Positions 50,972 to 60,489 of a stretch of 64,000 nt of DNA are shown here, one piece after another (within the stretch, counting starts at the first letter, position 1; every line of letters starts with the position of its first letter). The stretch is from contig NZ_JAQQWS010000012.1 in NCBI RefSeq assembly GCF_028610675.1, forward strand, positions 19,928-83,927, given 5' to 3'. The position numbers and the translations under genes were made by a program. Source of the stretch: Alkalihalobacillus pseudalcaliphilus. Its GTDB lineage: Bacteria > Bacillota > Bacilli > Bacillales > Bacillaceae_D. Under the pieces are notes generated by a model that was not told where the DNA came from, did no database searches, and saw only the letters and a list, made by a program, of their open reading frames with translations.

Positions 50972-52549
50972 ATGGCAACATATCAGAACCCAATTATTCC
51001 AGGGTTTTATCCAGATCCATCTATTTGTAGGGTTGGAGATGACTATTATTTAGTCACCTCCACGTTTGAATATTTTCCAGGTGTACCGATTTTCCATTCT
51101 AAAGATCTCGTTAATTGGAAACAAATTGGTCATGTTCTTGACCGCCCCTCTCAACTTAATTTAGATGGTATCCCTAATTCTAAGGGGATTTACGCCCCGA
51201 CAATTCGTTATCATGAAGGTATTTATTACATGATTACTACATTTGTTGTGAGTCAACATGGCGAACGTAAGAACTTTTATGTCACAGCAACCGACCCAGC
51301 GGGACCTTGGTCAGATCCTATTTGGTTAACAGGAGCTCCGGGTATTGATCCTTCACTGTTTTTTGATGATGATGGTCGTGTCTATTATACAGGTAACCGA
51401 GTTCCTCCGACTGGACAGACGCATGCGAAACATATGGAAATTTGGCTGCAAGAGTTAGATGTTTATGAAGAAAAACTTATCGGTGAACCAGTTGGGATTT
51501 GGGATGGGGCTTTAAAGATTGCCCATGCTCAAGAGTCACCACATGTTTATAAAAAAGATGGATATTATTACTTAATCATTGCTGAGGGTGGAACAGGTTA
51601 TACACATGCTGTAACCGTTGCGAGAAGCAAACATATTGCAGGACCTTATGAACCAAATAAACGGAATCCAATTTTAACACACAGGCATTTAGGCCAGAAC
51701 TATCCAATCTCAAATGTTGGTCACGCCGATATTATTGAAACACAGGACGGGGAATGGTGGCTATTTTGTTTAGCGTCAAGGCCTTATGGTGGTGGAATGT
51801 ATCGGAATATGGGGAGAGAAACTTTTTTAGCACCAGTAGTTTGGGAAGAGGATTGGCCAGTAGTTGCTCCTGAAACAGGAAGGTTAGAAGAAATAATGAC
51901 GGGTCCTTCGTTATTAAAAGACAATGCTAGAGTGGAAATTAAAACGTTTGATTCATTTGATGACAAAAAACTCGGGTTAGAGTGGAATTCAATTCGAACA
52001 CCGCGAGAGAACTTTTTCTCATTGGAAGAACGACCTGGGTACTTAAGGCTCAAACTAAAGCCAGAAAGTCTAGCGGAAGAAGCAAATCCTAGTTTTATCG
52101 GGAGAAGGCAGCAACATATAAGTTATCAAGCCGTAACCGAGCTTGAGTTTGAACCAAAAAAGGCAGATGAAGCAGCAGGAATGACGCTTTTTCATTCGAA
52201 TGATTTTCATTATCGTCTAGAAGTTAGTTATCAAGAGGGAAAAGAATTACGCGTTGTCAAACGTGCTGCAGGTGAAGAAGAAACGATAAAAGTAGAGCGA
52301 GTTATTGGGCGTGGTTCTATTCAATTGAAAGCGGTGGCCATAAAACAGGATATCAGCTTTTATTATCGTGTTTCAGATGCAGAAAGTTGGACCTTGTTAG
52401 TGGATAACCAAGACGGCAGGATTTTGAGTACCGATATAGCGGGTGGGTTTGTTGGCACATATGTTGGACTCTTTGCAACTAGTAATGGACAGATAACTGA
52501 AACAGTGGCAGATTTTGATTGGTTTGAATATAAGGAGGCTCATATATGA
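50972..52549 (+). CDS. Intracellular GH43 glycosidase (beta-xylosidase / alpha-L-arabinofuranosidase)
   Basis: 525 residues without signal peptide. The five-bladed propeller triad is visible: Asp15 (FYPDPSICR), Asp126 (GIDPSLF) and Glu188 (AQESPHVY). A C-terminal beta-sandwich (about 325-525) resembles that of GH43 subfamily 12-type enzymes, with a DFDWFEY ending. Likely removes xylose or arabinose side groups from imported oligosaccharides; the exact sugar cannot be assigned. AAGGAGAG precedes the ATG. The last codons overlap the start of the GH105 gene (ATGA). Confidence 0.88.
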   Translation: MATYQNPIIPGFYPDPSICRVGDDYYLVTSTFEYFPGVPIFHSKDLVNWKQIGHVLDRPSQLNLDGIPNSKGIYAPTIRYHEGIYYMITTFVVSQHGERKNFYVTATDPAGPWSDPIWLTGAPGIDPSLFFDDDGRVYYTGNRVPPTGQTHAKHMEIWLQELDVYEEKLIGEPVGIWDGALKIAHAQESPHVYKKDGYYYLIIAEGGTGYTHAVTVARSKHIAGPYEPNKRNPILTHRHLGQNYPISNVGHADIIETQDGEWWLFCLASRPYGGGMYRNMGRETFLAPVVWEEDWPVVAPETGRLEEIMTGPSLLKDNARVEIKTFDSFDDKKLGLEWNSIRTPRENFFSLEERPGYLRLKLKPESLAEEANPSFIGRRQQHISYQAVTELEFEPKKADEAAGMTLFHSNDFHYRLEVSYQEGKELRVVKRAAGEEETIKVERVIGRGSIQLKAVAIKQDISFYYRVSDAESWTLLVDNQDGRILSTDIAGGFVGTYVGLFATSNGQITETVADFDWFEYKEAHI

Positions 52550-53652
52550 CAGAAGCGACAAAAAGTTTAAAATATACACCCTTAGAGTGGGCAAAAAAAG
52601 CGTGTGATAGTATTATGCAGCTTTATCGTCCGGTAGAGATGCCACCGGCTCATCGCTGGCATTATCATCAAGGTGTTTTTTTATGTGGTGTTCATCGTAT
52701 CTGGGAAATGGAGCAGGATGAACGTTATTGGCATTACGTGAAAGAGTATGTCGATGAGCTTGTTGATGAACAGGGTAACTTCATATTTAGACGAGATGAG
52801 CTTGACGCCATTCAAGCGGGGTTATTGTTACTGCCGTTGTATGAAAAGACGGGCGAGTACCGCTATAAAGAAGCGGCGAGAAAGCTAAGAGGACTATTTC
52901 ATACATTAAATCGTAATCGATATGGTGGTTTCTGGCATAAGGATAAATATCCGAATCAAATGTGGTTAGATGGTTTATATATGGGGGGACCTTTTGCTTT
53001 ACAATACGGACAGATGTTTAATGAACCGGAATTAACAGACTTGTTTATTCGACAAGAGGCACTGATTCGTAAGTTCACAAAAGATGAAAGTACAGGCTTA
53101 TATAAACATGCATGGGATGCGAGTAAACAGGTTGCGGTTTGTGACAAAGAGACAGGGCAAACAACAGAGGTTTGGGGGCGTGCTCTTGGTTGGTACGTCA
53201 TGACATTGGCAGATGTGATTGAGTGGCTTGGTGATGATCATTATAAGCAGGCAGAATTAATGGGTGCCTTTGAAGATGTGATGGAGAATTTGATGCGCTA
53301 CCAAGATGAAGAAAGTGGGCTTTGGTATCAGGTTGTTGATAAGGGTGAACAGGAGGACAACTGGTTAGAAAGCTCATGTACGAGCCTTTTTGTATATGCG
53401 TTAGCGAAAGGTTATCGGTTAGGTTATTTAAAGAAGGAAGCTTATGAGAGAGCGGTCAAAGGTTTGAATGGGATTATTGAACATTCTGTAGAAATCAGTG
53501 AAGAAGGTTCTTTGGAACTGAAGGATATCTGTATAGGAACGTCAATCGGTTTTTATGAGGACTACGTGACACGACCGACGAGTGTGAACGACCTTCATGG
53601 TGTAGGAGCTTTTGCGTTGGCTTGTACAGAAGTGGAAAAAGCACAAAAGTAA
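52546..53652 (+). CDS. Unsaturated rhamnogalacturonyl hydrolase, GH105 (YteR-like)
   Basis: 368 residues, alpha6/alpha6-barrel. The catalytic Asp142 lies in PNQMWLDGLYMGGPF, and VWGRALGWYVM and DNWLESSCTSLFVYAL are GH105 signatures. It releases the unsaturated uronic acid left by lyases at the non-reducing end of rhamnogalacturonan or oligogalacturonide fragments, feeding kduI and kduD. There is no signal peptide, so it works on imported oligomers. It overlaps the GH43 stop codon by four bases. Confidence 0.93.
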   Translation: MTEATKSLKYTPLEWAKKACDSIMQLYRPVEMPPAHRWHYHQGVFLCGVHRIWEMEQDERYWHYVKEYVDELVDEQGNFIFRRDELDAIQAGLLLLPLYEKTGEYRYKEAARKLRGLFHTLNRNRYGGFWHKDKYPNQMWLDGLYMGGPFALQYGQMFNEPELTDLFIRQEALIRKFTKDESTGLYKHAWDASKQVAVCDKETGQTTEVWGRALGWYVMTLADVIEWLGDDHYKQAELMGAFEDVMENLMRYQDEESGLWYQVVDKGEQEDNWLESSCTSLFVYALAKGYRLGYLKKEAYERAVKGLNGIIEHSVEISEEGSLELKDICIGTSIGFYEDYVTRPTSVNDLHGVGAFALACTEVEKAQK

Positions 53653-53677
53653 TTTAAGATTGAGAGGCGGAGAAGGT

Positions 53678-54145
53678 ATGAAGAAGTGGGTAGTAATCGT
53701 AGTGCTGCTTATAAGCATTCTACTAGTAGGCTGTAGTGAAAAGGATGATGAGCGGCTTCATGTTATGGCCTTCTCCGATGAAATCTATGAAAAGCAACAA
53801 CAATTAAGTAAGTGGATCGATTCGGAGGATGTTCGCGTAACGGTGTTCCCTACGATTTTGGAACGTCTTATTGTTGAGCTCGCTGGTCATCAAGCACATA
53901 TTTTAATTGTTCATGAAAGTATTACCGAACCAATGGATCCAGAAGGGCTAGTACCGTTAGAAGACTTTAAAGCAGAACCGTATGTATTAAGAGATGAAAG
54001 CTTTGTGGCGGGCTTGGCATTAAAAGAAATACTCTCAGGGATCGTTGAATTAGAAAGTGAACATTTACTGGCAGTACCTGTTTATCATGAACGGTCAAAG
54101 GAAGCCATAGCATTTATTAAAGAGGGATTAGAGGAGGTAGAGTAA
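53678..54145 (+). CDS. Small lipoprotein, YteS-like
   Basis: 155 residues with a signal peptide and lipobox LLVGC (Cys19). The mature domain is acidic, with no catalytic motif recognised; the order GH105-lipoprotein-DUF624-oxidoreductase mirrors part of the B. subtilis yte genes, where YteS has the same position. It looks like a shortened substrate-binding-protein half-domain (ILIVHESITEP, LAVPVYHERSKEAIAFIKEG). ATG 53678 follows GGCGGAGAAGG; the longer frame from 53612 overlaps the GH105 gene. The role is unknown, perhaps sensing or accessory to the importer. Confidence 0.65.
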   Translation: MKKWVVIVVLLISILLVGCSEKDDERLHVMAFSDEIYEKQQQLSKWIDSEDVRVTVFPTILERLIVELAGHQAHILIVHESITEPMDPEGLVPLEDFKAEPYVLRDESFVAGLALKEILSGIVELESEHLLAVPVYHERSKEAIAFIKEGLEEVE

Positions 54146-54789
54146 TGGAATTGTCCGGCATTTGGGGTGGCTTTTATCGTGTTTCTCTTCGTGTTTCCAA
54201 AATGGCTTATGCCAATGCTTTATGGGTGTTATTTAGTTTGTTAGGGCTCATTGTACTGGGGATTGCACCAGCTACAGTCGCTTTATTTAGCATTACGAAG
54301 GATTGGGCAAAGAAGGACTGGGATCAACCCGTGTTTCAAACTTTTTGGCAAACGTATAAGACTGAATTCTTCCGAGCAAATGGCGTTGGATGGGCATTTT
54401 TTGTTATCGGTTTCCTCATTTATTGGAACTTTACTTTATTTGCAGGTGCAAGTATCGTCATGATGGTTATTCGAGCATTTTTACTCATGGTCACCGTCTT
54501 ATTTGCCGGAACATTGCTCCTATTTTTCCCTACGTATGTCAATTTTCATTTAAAAGGGTTAGCACGTGTTCGAGCAGCATTGATGATGGCATGTGGTCAT
54601 CCTCTTCATGTTGTTTTGTTAATGGCTAGCATTGTTGCTTTGCAGGCTGTTTTTATGTATCTTCCTGGTCTTATTATCTTTTTTGCTGCGGCAACGATCG
54701 CTTATGTCATTTCTTGGTTTGCCCATCATATTTTTGAAGCGATGAAAAAGAAACAAACGATTGAAAATGAAGCCATTTCTCATGGCTAA
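54145..54789 (+). CDS. DUF624 membrane protein, YteU/YesL-like
   Basis: 214 residues with five to six helices (GIAPATVALFSITKDW and FQTFWQTYKTEFFRAN are the DUF624 signature). The family recurs beside LplA/YtcQ-type oligosaccharide importers and GH genes in Bacilli, but its function is not known; a role with the importer is inferred. ATG overlaps the upstream stop (TAATG). Confidence 0.82.
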   Translation: MELSGIWGGFYRVSLRVSKMAYANALWVLFSLLGLIVLGIAPATVALFSITKDWAKKDWDQPVFQTFWQTYKTEFFRANGVGWAFFVIGFLIYWNFTLFAGASIVMMVIRAFLLMVTVLFAGTLLLFFPTYVNFHLKGLARVRAALMMACGHPLHVVLLMASIVALQAVFMYLPGLIIFFAAATIAYVISWFAHHIFEAMKKKQTIENEAISHG

Positions 54790-54803
54790 GGGGTTGAGTG
54801 TAA

Positions 54804-56105
54804 ATGAAAAAAATAGTTGTCTGTGGTTTAAGTAATCGAGCGTTAAAAATGTTTATAGAGCCGGTGTTAACACGTTTTTTCAATTCAAATGAAATTGTTG
54901 GTTTGTTAGATATTGATAAAAGAAGGTATGAAGTATGTGTGGATACGTTTCCACAGTTAGAAAAAATACCATTTTACCGACAGGATGAATTTGAGAAAAT
55001 GGTGGCTGAAACAGGTGCGACCACTGTTATTGTGACGAGTCGAGATGATACGCATGTTGATTATATCGTAAAAGGCTTACAGTTAGATTTAGATATTATT
55101 AGTGAAAAGCCAATGGTGACGACGAGTGATGATGCAATTCGTGTGTTAGAAGCAGAACGAGAGAGCAAAGGCAAAGTAACCGTTGCCTTTAATTACCGAT
55201 ATAGTCCTTATCACACAAAAATAAAAGAGTTGATTGATTCAGGCAAAATAGGGCGTGTGACCTCGATTGACCTCAATTGGTATATTGATACGTACCATGG
55301 CTCGAGCTATTTTAAGAGATGGAACCGTGATCGAGACTTTTCTGGAGGATTATCGGTTCATAAATCAACCCACCATTTTGACTTAGTAAACTGGTGGATT
55401 GACCAGAAGCCTGAGGAAGTTTTTGCTTATGGAGCTTTGAACTATTACGGGGCAGATAGTGAGCTTAATCCAAGTCGAGTGGATGGGCGCCATTGTGGAA
55501 CCTGTACGGAACAATTAGATTGTGATTATTACCGTCGTTGGTCGGGACGTAGTCAAAGTGTGGCTGTGCGTGATGATCATTTGATGGCTGGTCAAGATTT
55601 AGGTGCTTATACAGGGTATCGCCCAGATTCCTGTATTTTTGACAGCGATATTGAGATTGAAGATACGTATGTAGCAACGGTGAAATATAACAAGGGAGCA
55701 TTATTAAGCTATTCCATTAATTTCTCTGTCCCTTATGAAGGTTATCGTCTTGCGATTAATGGAACAAAAGGTAGGATAGAGACACAGGAATACCATGCTC
55801 CATCAAGGACTCCTTTTCCAACACCAGAGCAAACGATTGATTATATTCCATTATTCGGGTCAAAAGAAATTATTCATGTAGTGAAAAATGATGGTGGTCA
55901 TGGTGGTGGCGATCCGCTGATTCAAGAGGATTTATACTTAGGTTCTGATCCGAGTCGTGGCTATGAAGTACTTGCAGGTGCTGAGGCTGGTGCCTATTCG
56001 ATCGCTGTTGGTGAAGCCGTTTGGAAATCAGCAAAAAGTGGCCAGTCTGTAAAAGTGAAAGAGCTCTTAGCCGAGACCGAGGAGTGTAAGCCATGGATTA
56101 TATGA
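54804..56105 (+). CDS. Gfo/Idh/MocA-family oxidoreductase, YteT-like
   Basis: 433 residues. Rossmann domain at the N terminus (KIVVCGLSNRALKMF), the ISEKPM (EKP) catalytic-region motif at about residue 110, and a C-terminal beta-sheet domain. A Cys-rich insert, HCGTCTEQLDCDYYRRW (about residues 229-245), could bind a metal; I have not seen this used as a family diagnostic. Position matches B. subtilis yteT in rhamnogalacturonan loci. The substrate is unknown, probably a sugar or uronic-acid derivative. The last codons overlap the uxaA start. Confidence 0.85.
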   Translation: MKKIVVCGLSNRALKMFIEPVLTRFFNSNEIVGLLDIDKRRYEVCVDTFPQLEKIPFYRQDEFEKMVAETGATTVIVTSRDDTHVDYIVKGLQLDLDIISEKPMVTTSDDAIRVLEAERESKGKVTVAFNYRYSPYHTKIKELIDSGKIGRVTSIDLNWYIDTYHGSSYFKRWNRDRDFSGGLSVHKSTHHFDLVNWWIDQKPEEVFAYGALNYYGADSELNPSRVDGRHCGTCTEQLDCDYYRRWSGRSQSVAVRDDHLMAGQDLGAYTGYRPDSCIFDSDIEIEDTYVATVKYNKGALLSYSINFSVPYEGYRLAINGTKGRIETQEYHAPSRTPFPTPEQTIDYIPLFGSKEIIHVVKNDGGHGGGDPLIQEDLYLGSDPSRGYEVLAGAEAGAYSIAVGEAVWKSAKSGQSVKVKELLAETEECKPWII

Positions 56106-57583
56106 AAATTCATCCCAATGATGATGTACTCGTTTTATTACGTGATTATCAGCAAGGGCAATCGATTCAGTTTGATGGTCTAGATTTTGTTATAAAGGAG
56201 GATATTGCTCGTGGTCATAAATTGGCCTTACATGATGTAAGCGTCGGGGCGAAGGTTCATAAATATGGCTTTCCAATCGGGGTAGCAAAAGAGCCTATAA
56301 AAGCTGGAGATTGGGTGCATACACATAATGTTCAAACAGGTCTCGATGGGACGTTGGAGTATGATTATCAACCCGATCAAGCCGCTGCTGCCTTAGAAAA
56401 GAGTCTGGCGACTAAAACATTTCAAGGCTTTAAACGTAAAAATGGTGAAGTCGGTATCCGCAATGAGCTCTGGATTATTAACACGGTCGGATGTATTAAC
56501 AAAACTGCTGAGCTTGTGGCGAAGCTTGGGAATCAAGAGGGCTATGAAAATATCGATGGAGTCTACCATTTTCCACATCCGTTCGGTTGTTCACAATTAG
56601 GTGATGATCTGAAGCATACACAAGCGATTTTAAGCAATCTCGTTCAGCACCCAAATGCAGCCGGTGTGCTCGTCTTAGGGTTAGGGTGTGAGAATAATTA
56701 TATCGATTTATTTAAAGAAACTTTAGGCGAATATGAAGTGGAGCGCGTGAAATTTTTATCGGTACAGGAAGCAGAGGATGAACTTGTAGAGGCGACGGAT
56801 TTGTTAGCTGAATTAGCGGAAGTAGCTAAGGCAGATGCTCGTGAAGAAGTTCCTGCATCTTACTTGAAGGTCGGTTTGAAATGCGGTGGTTCTGATGGCC
56901 TTTCTGGAATTACAGCCAATCCACTCGTTGGGGCTTTTTCTGACTTATTAATTGCCCAAGGTGGATCAACGATTTTGACAGAAGTACCGGAGATGTTTGG
57001 GGCAGAGACGATCTTAATGAATCGTGCCAAGGATAAAGAGGTCTATCAGTCCATTGTTGGTATGGTTAATGGTTTTAAGGAGTATTTTATACGTCATAAT
57101 CAAGTTGTCTATGAAAACCCATCGCCAGGTAATAAAAAAGGCGGCATTACGACTTTAGAGGAGAAGTCATTGGGCTGTGTGCAAAAAGGTGGTTTTGCCC
57201 CGGTTAACGATGTTCTTCCTTATGGAGGTAAGGTGACAAAACCAGGTCTGTCCCTTGTAGAGGGACCAGGCAATGACCTTGTTTCGGTGACGGCTCTATC
57301 GGCTGCCGGTGCCCACATTGTCTTGTTTACGACGGGGCGAGGTACCCCATTTGGTGGACCTGTTCCAACGGTGAAAATATCAACTAACTCTCATTTATAT
57401 GAACGGAAGAAAAACTGGATTGACTTTAATGCAGGTGTATTAGTCGAGGGTAAAGCGATGGAGGAGCTTGCAGAGGATTTACTTGATTATGTGCTGGGTC
57501 TAGCATCAGGAGAAGTCACAACACACAACGAACGAAACGGATTTAAGGAAATTGCCTTGTTTAAAGACGGAGTGATTTTGTAG
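56093..57583 (+). CDS. uxaA: Altronate dehydratase
   Basis: 496 residues. An N-terminal SAF-like domain (about 1-100: KIHPNDDVLVLLRDYQQG, GHKLALHDVSVGAKVHKYGFPIG) is followed by the dehydratase domain with GYENIDGVYHFPHPFGCSQLGDD, GLGCENN, LKCGGSDGLSGITANP and FTTGRGTPFGGPVPT. Iron-dependent enzyme converting altronate to 2-keto-3-deoxygluconate. ATG 56093, preceded by GAGGAG, overlaps the end of the YteT-like gene by 13 bases. It links tagaturonate reductase (uxaB) to kdgK. Confidence 0.95.
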   Translation: MDYMKIHPNDDVLVLLRDYQQGQSIQFDGLDFVIKEDIARGHKLALHDVSVGAKVHKYGFPIGVAKEPIKAGDWVHTHNVQTGLDGTLEYDYQPDQAAAALEKSLATKTFQGFKRKNGEVGIRNELWIINTVGCINKTAELVAKLGNQEGYENIDGVYHFPHPFGCSQLGDDLKHTQAILSNLVQHPNAAGVLVLGLGCENNYIDLFKETLGEYEVERVKFLSVQEAEDELVEATDLLAELAEVAKADAREEVPASYLKVGLKCGGSDGLSGITANPLVGAFSDLLIAQGGSTILTEVPEMFGAETILMNRAKDKEVYQSIVGMVNGFKEYFIRHNQVVYENPSPGNKKGGITTLEEKSLGCVQKGGFAPVNDVLPYGGKVTKPGLSLVEGPGNDLVSVTALSAAGAHIVLFTTGRGTPFGGPVPTVKISTNSHLYERKKNWIDFNAGVLVEGKAMEELAEDLLDYVLGLASGEVTTHNERNGFKEIALFKDGVIL

Positions 57584-57620
57584 GTAGCACATGTGCTAAG
57601 GAGCAGAGCGAGGACAGACT

Positions 57621-57765
57621 GTCGTCAATGCGGTCTAATGAAAATACGCGGCAATGAAACGAGAAAAAAGGTCGTCAATGCGGCGTAAATGAAAATACAC
57701 GGCAATGAAACGAGAAAAAAGGTCGCCAATGCGGTGTAAATGAAAATACGCAGCAATCCAAAAGG
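57621..57765 (+). repeat. 51-bp tandem repeat, type B, three units inside the hexuronate operon
   Basis: GTCGTCAATGCGG-like starts at 57621, 57671 and 57722 (periods 50 and 51). Each unit has CAATGCGG, AAATGAAAATACG, CGGCAATGAAACGAGAAAAAAGG. It is in the 190-base gap between uxaA and uxaB, the only long gap in this part of the operon. TACGC and GCGTA form a short inverted pair. Confidence 0.8.
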
Positions 57766-57774
57766 AGGTATCAC

Positions 57775-59280
57775 ATGGACACAAATACAACCAAAACAAG
57801 GTTAACCAAAGCGTGGCTATCACAGAATCAGAACCTCCCTGTAAATAAAAAAGAAACAATCATACAAATCGGAGAAGGAAATTTCATGCGTGGCTTCCTT
57901 GATTGGATGCTTCATCAAGTTCATAGACAAGGCTTATATGATGGCTATGTCGTAAGCATTCAACCTACGCCTCATGGAAAAGTGGTTCCAGTTCTTCAAG
58001 CACAGGATAACCTATATACGACGATTCTTCGAGGAAAACAAGCAGGAGAAGTTATTGATCAGGCAGAGATTATTGAATCGATATCTAGAAGCATTAACCC
58101 CTATACAAATTGGACAGACGTTTTAAAGCTTGCTCAGTCCCCTGATATAAAGTGGATGTTTTCTAATACGACAGAGGCTGGGCTTGTTTATCAGCAAGAG
58201 GAGTATGAGCCAAGCCAAGCACCCTTATCGTTTCCTGGAAAAGTTACGGCATTTTTATTTGAAAGGTACCAATATTTCGATGGTTCTCTTCAGGCGGGAT
58301 TATATCTAGTTCCATGTGAATTAATTGAGAATAATGGACAGGAATTAAAACGAATCGTTTTACAAATAGCTAAAGATTGGGAACTGCCTCAAGCTTTTTT
58401 GGACTGGGTCGTCAAAGCGAATATATTTTGTAACACATTGGTCGATCGAATTGTTCCAGGTTTTCCGAAAGGGGAAGAGCAGGCTTGGGTAGAACGATTA
58501 GGTTACGACGACCATCTTTTAACCGTGGCAGAGCCTTATCATTTATTTGTGGTTGAGCCAGAAAAGCCGATTGATGATAAAATTCCCTTTCAAGAGGCGG
58601 GTCTAGAAGTGAAGTGGGGAAGTACGGAGCATTATCGAGAGATTAAAGTGCGTTTATTAAATGGACTTCATACGATGATGTTTGCGATCTGTTATTTGTC
58701 TGGAGAGAAAACGGTGAGTAGTGCTTTAGAGAATACAACTTTACGACCTTTTATTGAAAAGAGTTTGAAAGAAGAGCTTGTGCCAGTCGTGGTGGCGGAT
58801 GAAGAAGAGAAACGAGCTTATGCAGACTCGGTTTTAGAACGATTTGAAAATCCATTCCTTGCACACCAATGGACAGATATAGGTTTAAATGCCATTTATA
58901 AATTTCGAACAAGACTACTGCCCACCCTGAAAGACTATGAAAAAATAAATCAAGTTCCAGAGCGTTTAATTTTTAGTTTAGCGGCACTTCTTGTTTATAT
59001 GAAACCAACTGAGAGAGAAGGAGCTTTTTTACAAGGTGAAGTAAATGGGGAGCGACATACCATTCGAGATACTGAACAAACATTACTGTTTTTAGAAGGT
59101 GTATGGCATTCTTATGAGGAAAATGAGACGTCTCTAGAAGATACAGTTTTTCAAATTTTAGAGAATGAGCATTTGTGGGGTAAAGAACAGGGCCTCAAGG
59201 TGTATCACTATAAAGTTCTCGCTTATGTTCAAGAATTATTAGAGAATAAACCGGATGTTCTCTTGTCACGATTCATTTAA
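57775..59280 (+). CDS. uxaB: Tagaturonate reductase (altronate oxidoreductase)
   Basis: 501 residues, mannitol-dehydrogenase-family enzyme reducing D-tagaturonate to D-altronate with NADH. Recognised segments include IIQIGEGNFMRGFLDWMLHQ, SNTTEAGLVY, FLDWVVKANIFCNTLVDRIVPG and the catalytic-region VRLLNGLHTMMFAICYLSG. AAAGGAGG precedes the ATG. With uxaC and uxaA it forms the complete galacturonate route to KDG. Confidence 0.95.
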   Translation: MDTNTTKTRLTKAWLSQNQNLPVNKKETIIQIGEGNFMRGFLDWMLHQVHRQGLYDGYVVSIQPTPHGKVVPVLQAQDNLYTTILRGKQAGEVIDQAEIIESISRSINPYTNWTDVLKLAQSPDIKWMFSNTTEAGLVYQQEEYEPSQAPLSFPGKVTAFLFERYQYFDGSLQAGLYLVPCELIENNGQELKRIVLQIAKDWELPQAFLDWVVKANIFCNTLVDRIVPGFPKGEEQAWVERLGYDDHLLTVAEPYHLFVVEPEKPIDDKIPFQEAGLEVKWGSTEHYREIKVRLLNGLHTMMFAICYLSGEKTVSSALENTTLRPFIEKSLKEELVPVVVADEEEKRAYADSVLERFENPFLAHQWTDIGLNAIYKFRTRLLPTLKDYEKINQVPERLIFSLAALLVYMKPTEREGAFLQGEVNGERHTIRDTEQTLLFLEGVWHSYEENETSLEDTVFQILENEHLWGKEQGLKVYHYKVLAYVQELLENKPDVLLSRFI

Positions 59281-59290
59281 AAGGAGCAGG

Positions 59291-60268
59291 ATGATGAAGA
59301 CCTTTACGTTTGAAGATAGAGAAATATTCCCTCCAGATTCAGGTGCTTTTTTTATAAAAGGTGAGGCGAGGCCATTAACGGGTGACTATCACCGAGAGCG
59401 AGTACCGACCTTTCATTACAATGTAGAGCAGGGCATATATCAAATGACGATTTATGCTTATCCGCATACATCGATTAAGTACGGGAATGGTCAGCTTTTA
59501 TTAAAAGCTCAACCGACTGCAAGTACGATTATCAATCATGTTTATGTGAAAGATTCAGAGATTGAGCTTGCATGGTGGGGGGGAGGTATTAAGGAACTAT
59601 CCATTCAAAAGATAGCATTAGAGCCTAAGCTTATTTTAATCGGTGATTCAACTATGTCAGAACATCCGCCTGAGAAGTTTCCACAATATGGTTGGGGCCA
59701 ACTTTTGGCTGAGCAGTTAAGGTCAATGGCTAGTTTTAACGTTGCTCAATCTGGACGGAGCTCTAAAAGCTTTCGTGAAGAAGGTCACTTTCAAAGAGCC
59801 CTTTCTCACCTGAATAAAGGGGATTGGGTACTCATTCAATTTGGACATAATGATCAAAAAGAGGACCATCGTGGGACGACACCTGAACAATATAAAGAAA
59901 ATCTACGAAAATATATCCGTGAAATTAGAGAGGCAGAAGCGATTCCTCTCTTACTTTCACCTGTCCAAAGAAGGTATTTTTCAGAGCAGGGTAGGATGCT
60001 CAATCCACATGAAGGTTATCACGAAATGGTAGAAGAGGTAGCTAAAGAGGAATCGACCTTTTTTATTGATTTAACGAAATTAAGTTCGGACGCATACGTT
60101 GAGCAAGGACCTGAGGCATCGAAAGCATGGTTTATGTGGTTAAAGCAAGGTGAGGAACCGAATTATCCTGAGGGAGTAAATGATAATACGCATTTCTCAG
60201 AGCAGGGAGCAAGAGCCATTGCTCAAATAGTTGTCAATGAATGGAAAAAGCTTCTAAAAAATCAATAG
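59291..60268 (+). CDS. SGNH-family rhamnogalacturonan acetylesterase-like protein
   Basis: About 325 residues. An N-terminal beta-sandwich of about 120 residues precedes an SGNH hydrolase domain with GDSTM (Ser), NVAQSGRSSKSF (Gly), QFGHNDQ (Asn) and DNTHFSEQG (Asp/His), the four SGNH blocks. This resembles the B. subtilis rhamnogalacturonan acetylesterases YesT and YesY. There is no signal peptide, so deacetylation would occur inside the cell on imported oligomers. ATGs at 59291 and 59294 are both possible after AAGGAG; the longer frame from 59255 overlaps uxaB. Confidence 0.85.
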   Translation: MMKTFTFEDREIFPPDSGAFFIKGEARPLTGDYHRERVPTFHYNVEQGIYQMTIYAYPHTSIKYGNGQLLLKAQPTASTIINHVYVKDSEIELAWWGGGIKELSIQKIALEPKLILIGDSTMSEHPPEKFPQYGWGQLLAEQLRSMASFNVAQSGRSSKSFREEGHFQRALSHLNKGDWVLIQFGHNDQKEDHRGTTPEQYKENLRKYIREIREAEAIPLLLSPVQRRYFSEQGRMLNPHEGYHEMVEEVAKEESTFFIDLTKLSSDAYVEQGPEASKAWFMWLKQGEEPNYPEGVNDNTHFSEQGARAIAQIVVNEWKKLLKNQ

Positions 60269-60489
60269 GTGTACAAACAACTCGCTCATAACGCACATGA
60301 AAGTAAACGAAGCAGTTACACAAGGAAAGAGCAGTAGTAAGTTCACGAAAAAAGGGATGAAACGTTCAACTTACGTTTTTATCATTTAGAATTTATGTAA
60401 ATGGCATGTTTTTTGAACTCAGGAGGTAGCAGTAAGTTTCAGAGCCCGTATATGACTATTAGCACGAACTTCCATAAAAAAACCGCATA

